From Arcanobacterium phocisimile (lineage in GTDB: Bacteria; Actinomycetota; Actinomycetes; Actinomycetales; Actinomycetaceae): DNA of 64,000 bases. Shown here in pieces: positions 28,368-36,402 of the stretch. Numbering within the stretch: the stretch's first letter is position 1; every line of letters begins with the position of its first letter. The stretch lies in contig NZ_CP070228.1 in assembly GCF_016904675.1 (NCBI RefSeq), positions 992,001-1,056,000 of the forward strand, written 5' to 3'. Below the pieces are notes generated by a model. The model ran no database searches. It saw only the letters and a list, made by a program, of their open reading frames with translations, and was not told the origin of the DNA. Made by a program: the position numbers and the translations under genes.

Positions 28368-29621
28368 TTAGTGCCCTGCCGGATCATTCCGATCAGAGAG
28401 GTTACGGGTGGAATACGTGGCAAGGGCGACAACGAGACAAAAACTAACCGACAGTACAGCCGAAAGCAGGAGATATGTTCGAGAGAACCCAAGGGCGTCC
28501 AACACAGCTCCGATCGCCGGATCTACCGCGATCGTCGCGGCCTCGTCGAACATCGCCACGATGGACAGCATTGTTGTCCGGTACTTGTCAGAAATCACCA
28601 GATTAACTTGTTCATCAATGAGGATAAAGAAAACTGATGCCAACCCAGACAACAAAACAAACGACCCCGCACCTACCCAAGGAGTCGAAGGTGTGGTCAC
28701 ACTCACTGCGACCAACAAAAGAATCGCTAAACCAACAACAGTGAGAACACGCAATCGCTCGTGGTCCGTTGAACGCTTGAGCCTATAAGTATTTCGAACA
28801 GCAAGCCACTGGACGATCTTCCCGACCACTAATACGATTCCCAAGTTTCGAACTTCAAGACCCTGTTCCTTCAAGAACGGCCCAAGATACGTCGAGAAAT
28901 TTGACACCGCAATCATGACTATCGTCGAAGCGAGCGCAAGCGCAACAAATAGCTGATGATTTCTTATTACACCTGCGATACGGCGAAAAACTGTGCCCGG
29001 TTTATGCGCTCCGTGAGTTGATTGATCGGCTTTAGAAGATTCCGAAGATAACTGGTCATGCACACGCAGACGTAAAAACACGCCAGCAGCTGCGATATAA
29101 CTCGCCACACTCAACCACAACGGTAGGCTGGTGCGCCACGAGAACAGTATCGGTCCAACCACACTTGAAGTCATGGAAAACAACAAGGTCACCGATCCGA
29201 CGGCTGACCGGCTCTTCAAATAGCCATCTTCCATTCCCAATCGCTTGTGCTCTTGGAAAAGCCAGGCACTGTCAGCACCAGAAGAAAGCGCAAGGCCGGC
29301 GCCAATGACGAGTTCAGAAAGATAAACTGCTGGCAATGCGTCGAATACGGCAAGAACACTGACACCAAGCGCGATGAATAGGGAGCCGAAAGCTAACGCA
29401 TACTTTTGTCCAAATCTATCGGCAAGACGTCCCATAGGTACCTCAAATAAAAGAGATACAACAGCCCCAAACGAATTAAGAAGTCCGATCTCCAGAAATG
29501 AAAGACCCTTCGCCTGAAGAATCAACGTCATCAAAGGCCATGCCATAACTGATGCAATCAGGCATTTAGCAATCAAGTATCCACGAAAAGGACGAGCAAC
29601 GGAACTCTTGGGTATCTTCAC
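28368..29621 (-). CDS. Major facilitator superfamily transporter
   Basis: Membrane protein of 417 residues with about twelve helices in two halves. The MFS motif A between helices 2 and 3 reads EVPMGRLADRFGQKYALAFGS. The central cytoplasmic loop (about residues 195-220) is polar. The sequence resembles drug/metabolite efflux permeases, but the substrate is not predictable. The start is a GTG (MKIPKSSVARPF) five bases after GGGGAGAG. It interrupts the coaE-uvrB pair and is bracketed by 41-bp direct repeats, one overlapping the coaE 3' end, so it looks like an inserted gene. Confidence 0.85.
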   Translation of the reverse strand: MKIPKSSVARPFRGYLIAKCLIASVMAWPLMTLILQAKGLSFLEIGLLNSFGAVVSLLFEVPMGRLADRFGQKYALAFGSLFIALGVSVLAVFDALPAVYLSELVIGAGLALSSGADSAWLFQEHKRLGMEDGYLKSRSAVGSVTLLFSMTSSVVGPILFSWRTSLPLWLSVASYIAAAGVFLRLRVHDQLSSESSKADQSTHGAHKPGTVFRRIAGVIRNHQLFVALALASTIVMIAVSNFSTYLGPFLKEQGLEVRNLGIVLVVGKIVQWLAVRNTYRLKRSTDHERLRVLTVVGLAILLLVAVSVTTPSTPWVGAGSFVLLSGLASVFFILIDEQVNLVISDKYRTTMLSIVAMFDEAATIAVDPAIGAVLDALGFSRTYLLLSAVLSVSFCLVVALATYSTRNLSDRNDPAGH

Positions 29622-29705
29622 AGATACTCTCCCCTCTTCACCTCAATCAGGACTTCCACACCGAGAGTTATACACCTTTCGGGGCTTGTATGCCATATTT
29701 GACTA

Positions 29706-29746
29706 CTATCGTTACCAGCTTTACATGTAACGAGGTGTTACCAGCT
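29706..29746. repeat. 41-bp direct repeat, copy B (overlapping the 3' end of coaE)
   Basis: Counterpart of 28253-28293 with three mismatches. It includes the last codons and stop of coaE, and its core keeps GTAAC-GAGGT-GTTAC as an inverted repeat. Duplication of a gene's 3' end around inserted DNA resembles att sites, but no integrase is present. Confidence 0.85.
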
Positions 29747-30583
29747 CAGTGTGTAATGCTCAGCAGGGTTCGCCGTCGTCGCTTGGCGAGAACCGGTGAG
29801 GATCCAGCCTGCGTCCAAGAGTGTTGCCGCACCGGGATTAGCGCGTAGCTTCAGATGCGTTCCTTGTATTTCGACGACGTCGCACCCGGCGTTGCGTAGC
29901 CGGGTTGCTTGGAGGTGAACATCGGTTCGGAATGAGACGTTATCCATCACGCCGGTTGGTTCGCTGACTCGTTCGTGGCTAAGAGCCCAATCATAGGGAA
30001 TGATCCATTCGTCCCAGAGCCGTTTCGCCGTAGAAACAAAGTCTTGTTCGCTCGAGGAATTATTGACGATGATGTCAGAGATCGCTGCGCGCGCCATATC
30101 GCCAGGCTGGGAATGAATTCGGCTCTTCGCTTGAGCTAGGCTCATCCCACGGTTGTCAACCATGCGAGCGATCCGAACGTGGTCAGGGGTATGGATAGTC
30201 ATCGTGGCCATGAACGAAAATTGATTTGCGCTGCCAACCAGTAGTGGAACATCATAGACGACGATTTGGCTCGGATGAGCGGTACGTAGTTGTGCGGATA
30301 CTTCACGTGCGATATAGGGGTGAATAATTGACTCGAGTTGTTGGCGTGCAGCGGAATTGGAAAACACGAAGGAGGCAAGTGCTCCACGATCGAGGTGGCC
30401 GTCTGCACGCAGGACACGCGGACCGAAGGTGCGCGCTATTTGTTCTAAGGCTTTCGTACCAGGGGCAACGACGTCGCGGGCAACCTGATCGGCGTCGATA
30501 ACCATTGCGCCACGAGTGGCGAAAACGTGCGTCAGCGTGGACTTTCCTGACGCAATACCACCGGTTACTGCAAGTTTGAGCAT
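29738..30583 (-). CDS. coaE: Dephospho-CoA kinase
   Basis: Final step of coenzyme A synthesis: phosphorylates the ribose 3'-hydroxyl of dephospho-CoA. The 281-residue product has the P-loop LAVTGGIASGKSTL at its start, VIDADQVARDVV, the lid-side HPYIAREV and VYDVPLLV. About 80 extra residues follow the roughly 200-residue kinase domain, a C-terminal extension that actinobacterial CoaE proteins often carry. The ATG at 30583 puts the P-loop in its usual place; an upstream in-frame TTG at 30622 precedes a plausible AAGGGGAG, so the exact start is uncertain. The last codons form part of direct repeat copy B. Confidence 0.92.
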   Translation of the reverse strand: MLKLAVTGGIASGKSTLTHVFATRGAMVIDADQVARDVVAPGTKALEQIARTFGPRVLRADGHLDRGALASFVFSNSAARQQLESIIHPYIAREVSAQLRTAHPSQIVVYDVPLLVGSANQFSFMATMTIHTPDHVRIARMVDNRGMSLAQAKSRIHSQPGDMARAAISDIIVNNSSSEQDFVSTAKRLWDEWIIPYDWALSHERVSEPTGVMDNVSFRTDVHLQATRLRNAGCDVVEIQGTHLKLRANPGAATLLDAGWILTGSRQATTANPAEHYTLSW

Positions 30584-30694
30584 GTCAGCGCACGTCCACT
30601 GAAGAACGCACTCCCCTTTCAATAACGCAAATAAATCGTTACCTATTTAGGTTATCGCATCTGTGCCCAGTTATCTATGTTCAACGCGGCCTGG

Positions 30695-31777
30695 TTACGG
30701 CATACGCATGACTCGCACCGGGTCACGATATGCGGCAAAAATAGCGGGCGGAATTGCTGCTACCACGGCTACACATAGAGCCAATATAATGCTGGCGAGC
30801 GCGAAGTCGAGCGGTACGGGAGTGTGCGCAAAATACATCACCGTATAGCCGAGTATGACGCCGGAAACAATGCCGATCAAGCTGATGACTGCAGTACGTA
30901 GAACCACGAAACAAATCAGGGCGGACCTCGTGATCCCTAGGGTTCGACGTCGTCCTAAATCTTTGGCATGGATAAGTACGTTAGTTAGCACAATAACACC
31001 AATAATCACGATTCCCACACCATGAACAAGTAATAAAATCGCGCCAGATTGCTGCTTTAAAGAATTAATCAAGGCCTGTGACTCAGCCGCTTTTCGGGCT
31101 GAGGATTCCACAGTTACTGTGGACTGGGCTGAAGGCAGATTCTTGATCAGGACGTGTTCCATCGGACCAACGTCGTCGAGGCTGGGCGCAACAAAACGCA
31201 TTTGCGACCACGCTTGAGCTGATTGGGTCGGCCCGATAACGAGATCGGCTAAATCTTCGTGCGGGGCGAGGGAATCAAAAGAGCCGACGACGGCCCACTG
31301 GTGTCCGTCAGCGCTCATGACGTAACCTGAAGAGCTAGTGAGCCCCAGTTTGGCTTTGGCGTTTTGTCCCACGATTACTTCACCAGCTCGCGGCATGCGA
31401 CCTTCGTTGAGTTCTAGCGCATCGTCGATGTTTCCGGCTAATGAGACGAGGCCTACTCGCGATGCATTTAAGCCAAGCTTTCCGTTGACGACGTCGACGG
31501 GCCTGCTGAGCGCAAGCACTGATTGTGCCCCACTTTGAGTTGCGTACGTATGGACGAATGCGTCAGTAAGTAAAGAACCTTCGGGATCGAGGACTGTAAA
31601 GGTGCGTGCTTCAATACGCGCTAGTTGCTGTTCTAAACCATCTGATTGGGCAACGCTTTTGCCGGCGGTGACAAGAGTAAGCAACGAAATAATCAAGGTG
31701 ACGATGCCAAGCATGAGTGCCGAGATGCGAGAGGCCCACGCTGCTTTCATAACTTCGTGAATAAAGCGTACGTTCAT
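30695..31777 (-). CDS. FtsX/MacB-type ABC transporter permease
   Basis: Permease of 360 residues: one helix at about residues 17-38, a roughly 210-residue extracytoplasmic domain, then three helices (about 255-278, 295-318 and 325-348). This MacB-like fold works mechanically with an ATPase rather than as a channel. It overlaps the upstream ATPase by four bases and ends a cluster of adaptor, ATPase and permease behind a small secreted peptide. Likely role: export of, or protection against, that peptide (inference). The stop is followed by the coaE promoter region. Confidence 0.82.
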   Translation of the reverse strand: MNVRFIHEVMKAAWASRISALMLGIVTLIISLLTLVTAGKSVAQSDGLEQQLARIEARTFTVLDPEGSLLTDAFVHTYATQSGAQSVLALSRPVDVVNGKLGLNASRVGLVSLAGNIDDALELNEGRMPRAGEVIVGQNAKAKLGLTSSSGYVMSADGHQWAVVGSFDSLAPHEDLADLVIGPTQSAQAWSQMRFVAPSLDDVGPMEHVLIKNLPSAQSTVTVESSARKAAESQALINSLKQQSGAILLLVHGVGIVIIGVIVLTNVLIHAKDLGRRRTLGITRSALICFVVLRTAVISLIGIVSGVILGYTVMYFAHTPVPLDFALASIILALCVAVVAAIPPAIFAAYRDPVRVMRMP

Positions 31778-32418
31778 AGTTGCACCACGTCGTCGGCATA
31801 GTTGATAACTGTGGGGTCGTGCGTAGCTATCAACACGGTTTTATCTGATTGTGCTGCTTCGCGTAGCGCGTTGAGCACGATCAGCGAGTTGTGCTCATCG
31901 AGGTTGCCGGTAGGTTCGTCGGCGAGGATAATGTGTGGATTGTTGATGAGCGCCCGGCATACCGCTACACGTTGGGCTTGTCCACCAGATATTTGACCAG
32001 GTTTGCGATATGCCTCATTATCAACTCCCATACGGGTCAAAAGTTCGAGCGCATAGGTCTCTTGGGTACGACGGTTTACGTGTGTATAAATACCTGGTTC
32101 ACACACTGAGTCGATAATGCTACGGTTGGGATCAAGCTCAGCGTTTTGAAAAATGAATCCGAAATTATGTGCTCGATAGGACGACTTTTGGCTATCGTTA
32201 AGCGCCGTAAGATCAGTGTGACCGTAATAGATGTTGCCTGCTGTTGGAGCAAGCATTAAACCGAGGATATAGAGCAATGTTGATTTGCCGCGTCCCGATT
32301 CGCCAGTGATCGCAGTAATCTTTCCGGGGGTAAAGGTCAGTGAAAGACCATCGTATAATTCCGGGTCATGTTTGCTGTAGCGAAACGTTAGGTCAGCAAC
32401 CCTTAGCTTGTCATTCAC
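31774..32418 (-). CDS. ABC transporter ATP-binding protein of the secreted-peptide cluster
   Basis: A 214-residue LolD/MacB-type ATPase: Walker A GESGRGKSTLLYILG, signature QISGGQAQRVAVCRALI, Walker B IILADEPTGNLDEHN and IATHDPTVI. The GTG start at 32418 (MNDKLRVADLTFRYS) is preferred because GGAGC lies before it and it overlaps the end of the adaptor gene in the usual coupled way; the open frame extends further upstream. It pairs with the permease that follows by a four-base overlap. Confidence 0.88.
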   Translation of the reverse strand: MNDKLRVADLTFRYSKHDPELYDGLSLTFTPGKITAITGESGRGKSTLLYILGLMLAPTAGNIYYGHTDLTALNDSQKSSYRAHNFGFIFQNAELDPNRSIIDSVCEPGIYTHVNRRTQETYALELLTRMGVDNEAYRKPGQISGGQAQRVAVCRALINNPHIILADEPTGNLDEHNSLIVLNALREAAQSDKTVLIATHDPTVINYADDVVQL

Positions 32419-33484
32419 GAGATTGCTCCGCAATTGCTTCGACTTTTGTTCCCACCTCGATACCATCAACAACGGCTAATCCTGAGGCGAGGGCGCGCAC
32501 AGTCACTGGAACAAGGTGAGACTCCTTGCCGTCAATGACACGTACCTGGGTTTGCCCATCAGCAGTGGTGAGGATAGCCGATACCGGAACAGTGGGGCCA
32601 GTTTGTTCGGGAACAAGAACAACGTGAGTGTTCAGATGGAGTAACTCCCCCGGTGGTAATTCGCTACAACTATCACCGCACAGAATTGATCCATCTGGCG
32701 CGGTAACGGGGATAGATACGCCATCTGGTGTGGTTGTACCAGATCCCGCTACACCTTCCCACATGGTTTGGCCACTATGCACTTGTACTACTGCCCCGGT
32801 CGGAATCATCTCTGCTTGGCCCTGTCCAAGCATCATGATAAAGGTTGGAGTTTGGGAATAGGTAGATAGGAATGCTTCGCCACCGTTGAGTTGGGCTCCG
32901 GTAAACAATATCTTGTTATCAATTTTTATTGGCGTATCGTTATGCGGGATAGCTATGAGAGTTCCGTGAGGAAACTGTCCCGTTTCTTCTATTCCGTGGT
33001 CTTTCTGGAAAGCTTTAACTCCCCACGCTAGCCCTGAGGTAAATGTTTGGCCTTCTCGTACGTCGATATATCCTAGGTCGGCGAGAAAATTTCGCAAGGC
33101 GACGACGTCGTCACCGCGTACACCTTCGGATAAATGGCGCCAGATTGGAGTGGAGCTGACTATCGCCCACACGGGTTGATCGTTGACAGTATAGAGGTTA
33201 TCTCCTTGCGTGGCCGAGGTTTTATCGGTCACGTATGTTGCAGTGCCGGTGAGAGTATTGGCAGATAGTGGTAGTGGATCACGCGAAGCTGTTGTTGTCA
33301 CGGTCAAGGATTGGCCGACAGTTTGTTCTAAGACGTCAACTGTTATGTGTGTTTCTGACGTTGGATTAGATACTGCCTGCGTTGCAAACGTCACCCGCAA
33401 TGCCCATAAAATGCTTAACACAGTTAGGGTTGTTAGCAGTAGAAACAAACTAACAACTATAACTTTTTTAGGACGTTTCGTCAT
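32411..33484 (-). CDS. Peptidoglycan-binding, HlyD/MFP-like adaptor protein
   Basis: Protein of 357 residues anchored by one N-terminal helix (about residues 9-31). An extracytoplasmic peptidoglycan-binding type 1 domain lies around residues 115-170 (EGVRGDDVVALRNFLADLGY and SGLAWGVKAFQKDHGI). The rest is beta-rich with segments such as GAVVQVHSG and TVPVSAILTTADGQTQVRVID, as in membrane-fusion adaptors, and has a Cys pair in LCGDSCSE. It probably links the ABC exporter to the wall. It starts 15 bases after the small-peptide gene and overlaps the ATPase gene, so all four form one operon. Confidence 0.78.
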   Translation of the reverse strand: MTKRPKKVIVVSLFLLLTTLTVLSILWALRVTFATQAVSNPTSETHITVDVLEQTVGQSLTVTTTASRDPLPLSANTLTGTATYVTDKTSATQGDNLYTVNDQPVWAIVSSTPIWRHLSEGVRGDDVVALRNFLADLGYIDVREGQTFTSGLAWGVKAFQKDHGIEETGQFPHGTLIAIPHNDTPIKIDNKILFTGAQLNGGEAFLSTYSQTPTFIMMLGQGQAEMIPTGAVVQVHSGQTMWEGVAGSGTTTPDGVSIPVTAPDGSILCGDSCSELPPGELLHLNTHVVLVPEQTGPTVPVSAILTTADGQTQVRVIDGKESHLVPVTVRALASGLAVVDGIEVGTKVEAIAEQSRE

Positions 33485-33499
33485 TTCCTGACCTATGCT

Positions 33500-33820
33500 T
33501 TACCAAATCGGCGGTGTGCACATGCCGTAGGTACCGTTCCATGTTAGCCAGTCCGAATGCGCGGACCATGATTTAGTGCCGCCATTGCGCGCAACTACCG
33601 TTTTTTCGTAAACCCCACCCTTTTTGAAAAAGGTTACCCCGCCAATTTTAAGTGTCATAACACTATCAACTCTTTGCTGTTTGCCGTGAACGGCGTTAAC
33701 TGCACCATTTGTACATGTTGTTGTTCCACCTTTTGTGCCAGCCATAGCTGGGAGCGATCCGCCCAGCACCAAACCCGTTGCGCAAATGATACTGGCAATG
33801 GCACGTAATGATTTCTTCAT
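33500..33820 (-). CDS. Small secreted cysteine-pair peptide, candidate bacteriocin-like product
   Basis: A 106-residue protein with a clear signal peptide: MKKSLR, a hydrophobic core and LPAMA before the expected cut near residue 27. The mature part of about 79 residues has just two Cys, at positions 36 and 101, near its ends, which could form one disulfide; it ends TPPIW. I do not recognise a family. It lacks the lactococcin 972 pattern, although its place in front of an exporter resembles such loci. The start is well supported by GAGGTG before the ATG. It is the first gene of an operon with adaptor, ATPase and permease, and is divergent from a lipoprotein gene. Function is inferred only from context. 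Confidence 0.7.
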   Translation of the reverse strand: MKKSLRAIASIICATGLVLGGSLPAMAGTKGGTTTCTNGAVNAVHGKQQRVDSVMTLKIGGVTFFKKGGVYEKTVVARNGGTKSWSAHSDWLTWNGTYGMCTPPIW

Positions 33821-33857
33821 GTTTTCACCTCTTTAAGGTAAAGTTTACTTGAGATTG

Positions 33858-33873
33858 TACTCACCATTGAGTA
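33858..33873. promoter_or_regulatory. Inverted repeat over the divergent peptide/lipoprotein promoter region
   Basis: TACTCA, four bases, TGAGTA, in the 97-base gap between the two start codons. On the minus strand it abuts a TACAAT -10-like element for the peptide gene. It is a reasonable operator for coordinated control of both directions. Confidence 0.45.
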
Positions 33874-33917
33874 AGTTAAAGATATCAATTATTCCTTATT
33901 GTGTAAAGGAGGATTTA

Positions 33918-34661
33918 ATGTTTAAACCTAGCAAAGTTCTTATTCTTCTTGTTGTGGGGTTGTTATTGAGCGCATGTCAAAGTGCTGAGACTAGTTCAGA
34001 TCTGACAGTCCCGTCACAGCAAAGTGCGGATAGGTTTGCGCCGAGTAAAACCTGGGATTACACCTCATGGGAACCCACTATTAAGATTGTTCGGAAAAAG
34101 ATGACCGAGGAAGAAAAGCTCCAATGGCGTACCGACTGGCTTAATCGGAACAAAAACATCGAAGGTGTTGATCCGAGCCAGCTCAACGATCCGGGTCTCG
34201 TTCGTTTCGAACCAACCCTCCGCGACGCTGACCTTTCAGTAGCGCAGTGTCTTAACGACCGCGGGTTTAAAGCTCACCCACACCCGACCGGTGGTATTCA
34301 ATTTGACCCTCATCCGCAGTCTCAAGAACCCGCATTATTGACTGCTGACTGGGAATGTAATGCTATGTACACCCCAGAACCGGCGTTGTTGACTGATTGG
34401 TCTGAAGATCAACTGTCTTTACTTTATGATTATTGGGATCAATACTTTATCCCGTGCTTAGCAGACCACAACATCAATGTTGATACGTCTCATAAACCAA
34501 GTAAACAAACATGGGTAAGCTTATTCCACACACCAGATAGCATATCGTGGCAACCAGATGACTATCTGGTATTTGTAGATCGCTATCCCGGTGGTGAACA
34601 AGTCCAAAAAGACTGCCCTGGAATGCCACCAACCGACGTCTTCTACGGAGCAGAAGAATGA
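33918..34661 (+). CDS. Lipoprotein of unknown function, divergent from the peptide cluster
   Basis: A 247-residue secreted lipoprotein: MFKPSKVLILLVVGLLLSACQS has a lipobox with Cys at residue 20. The mature part is acidic and Trp-rich with four further Cys (in AQCLNDRG, WECNAMY, FIPCLADH and KDCPGMP), likely two disulfides. No family is recognised. The ATG at 33918 has AAAGGAGG five bases upstream; a longer frame is not needed. Lipoproteins often give immunity in bacteriocin loci, and sharing a promoter region with the secreted peptide fits that, but this is inference. A strong terminator follows. Confidence 0.8.
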   Translation: MFKPSKVLILLVVGLLLSACQSAETSSDLTVPSQQSADRFAPSKTWDYTSWEPTIKIVRKKMTEEEKLQWRTDWLNRNKNIEGVDPSQLNDPGLVRFEPTLRDADLSVAQCLNDRGFKAHPHPTGGIQFDPHPQSQEPALLTADWECNAMYTPEPALLTDWSEDQLSLLYDYWDQYFIPCLADHNINVDTSHKPSKQTWVSLFHTPDSISWQPDDYLVFVDRYPGGEQVQKDCPGMPPTDVFYGAEE

Positions 34662-34678
34662 AATAATACTCATGAAAT

Positions 34679-34718
34679 AAGGCTGTGGCCCGAACGTAAT
34701 TGTTCGGGCCACAGCCTT
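34679..34718. terminator. Bidirectional terminator between the lipoprotein gene and rpsA
   Basis: Perfect 17-bp stem (34679-34695 with 34702-34718), six-base loop, with A-rich and T-rich flanks (AA before, TT after), so it can serve both convergent genes. Confidence 0.85.
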
Positions 34719-34759
34719 TAAGATTAACTAACTTATGAGTTTAGCTAAACTCATTAAGC

Positions 34760-36232
34760 TCAGTTATTGGTGAGCTTGTCGCGCAAAGCAGCAAGAGCCT
34801 CGTCAGAAGCGAGTGTGCCAGCAACATCAGCATCAGCCGATGAGTAGTTAGCTGGAGCAGCTTCCTCGGTTTCGGAAGTAGCAGCTGGAGCGGCAACAGC
34901 GGCAGCAGCATCAGCTTCGGCTGCGGCAGCAACCTGAGCCTTGTGTGCTTGCCAGCGAGCTTCAGCAGCAGCATACTCTGCTTCCCAAGCAGCCTGGTTC
35001 TCTTCGTAACCTTCGAGCCATTCGTTGGTCTCAGGATCGAAGCCTTCTGGGTACTTGTAGTTGCCCTCTTCGTCGTACTCAGCGGACATGCCGTACAGTG
35101 ATGGATCGAAGTCTTCCGAGTTAGGATCCACACCTTCGTTAGCCTGCTTGAGCGAGAGCGAGATGCGACGACGATCAAGATCAATATCGATCACCTTAAC
35201 GAAGACATCGTCGCCAACCTTGACAACCTGCTCTGGCAGATCAACGTGACGCTGTGCGAGTTCAGAAATGTGAACGAGGCCTTCGATGCCGTCCTCGACG
35301 CGAACGAATGCACCGAATGGAACAAGCTTGGTGACCTTACCTGGCACGACCTGGCTAATAGCGTGGGTACGTGCGAAGGTCTGCCATGGATCTTCCTGAG
35401 TAGCCTTGAGCGAGAGCGAAACACGCTCGCGATCCATATCGACTTCAAGAACTTCAACGGTCACTGGAGTACCGACTTCGACAACCTCAGATGGGTGATC
35501 GATGTGCTTCCAGGAGAGCTCGGAAACGTGAACGAGACCGTCTACGCCGCCAAGATCAACGAATGCACCGAAGTTAACGATGGAGGAAATGACGCCTTCA
35601 CGTACCTGGCCCTTTTGAAGGGTGTTAAGGAAGGTAGAGCGTACTTCAGACTGAGTCTGCTCGAGCCAAGAGCGACGAGAAAGAACAACGTTGTTGCGGT
35701 TCTTATCGAGTTCGATGATCTTAGCTTCGATTTCCTTGCCAATGTATGGCTGGAGGTCGCGCACGCGACGCATCTCAACGAGAGATGCTGGCAGGAAGCC
35801 GCGCAAGCCAATGTCGAGGATGAGACCACCCTTGACAACTTCGATGACGGTACCGGTAACGACGCCGTCTGCTTCCTTGACTTCTTCGATCTTTGCCCAA
35901 GCGCGCTCGTACTGTGCACGCTTCTTGGAAAGAATTAAACGACCCTCTTTGTCTTCCTTCTGGATGACGAGGGCTTCGATCTTGTCACCAACTTCGACGA
36001 CGTCATCTGGATCGACATCGTGCTTGATGGACAGTTCTTTGGAAGGAATAACGCCTTCGGTCTTGTAGCCGATATCGAGCAGGACTTCGTCCCGATCAAC
36101 CTTAACTACGGTGCCTTCGACGATGTCGCCATCGTTAAAGTACTTGATGGTTTCGTCAACGGCAGCAATAAGCTCTTCCTCGGTACCAATATCGTTAATG
36201 GCAACCTCGGTAGTAGTGTTGTTCGTGGTCAT
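34760..36232 (-). CDS. rpsA: 30S ribosomal protein S1
   Basis: RNA-binding ribosomal protein that helps mRNA bind the 30S subunit. Its 490 residues contain four S1 domains (about residues 35-110, 120-190, 205-275 and 290-360), seen for example as GDIVEGTVVKVDRDEVLLDIGYKTEG and RVEDGIEGLVHISELA. An acidic, Ala/Glu-rich tail of about 100 residues follows, as in other actinobacteria. The start is taken as the ATG at 36232 (MTTNNTTTEVAINDIG), preceded by GGAGT. The long acidic C-terminus and four rather than six domains are normal for the group. Confidence 0.96.
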   Translation of the reverse strand: MTTNNTTTEVAINDIGTEEELIAAVDETIKYFNDGDIVEGTVVKVDRDEVLLDIGYKTEGVIPSKELSIKHDVDPDDVVEVGDKIEALVIQKEDKEGRLILSKKRAQYERAWAKIEEVKEADGVVTGTVIEVVKGGLILDIGLRGFLPASLVEMRRVRDLQPYIGKEIEAKIIELDKNRNNVVLSRRSWLEQTQSEVRSTFLNTLQKGQVREGVISSIVNFGAFVDLGGVDGLVHVSELSWKHIDHPSEVVEVGTPVTVEVLEVDMDRERVSLSLKATQEDPWQTFARTHAISQVVPGKVTKLVPFGAFVRVEDGIEGLVHISELAQRHVDLPEQVVKVGDDVFVKVIDIDLDRRRISLSLKQANEGVDPNSEDFDPSLYGMSAEYDEEGNYKYPEGFDPETNEWLEGYEENQAAWEAEYAAAEARWQAHKAQVAAAAEADAAAAVAAPAATSETEEAAPANYSSADADVAGTLASDEALAALRDKLTNN

Positions 36233-36402
36233 AGAGTTGGTGACTCCGAATTTATAATAGTTACGTATATGGACATGTGGTTCACCTCGATGTGCAAGCA
36301 CAAAGATGTACCAAGCGTCAAGTTTACGTTGTTTTCCCGCGAAAAGCCAACTAAAAATAAGAATATCGTTGCCAGCTACGCCACAACTAGGAAGAAATCA
36401 CC

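Noticed and set aside
33500-33820. Calling the small secreted peptide a lactococcin 972-family bacteriocin
   Set aside because: It lacks the Gly-Trp start, the YHG/His segment and the AGK tail seen in the 19243-19561 pseudogene; only context is similar.
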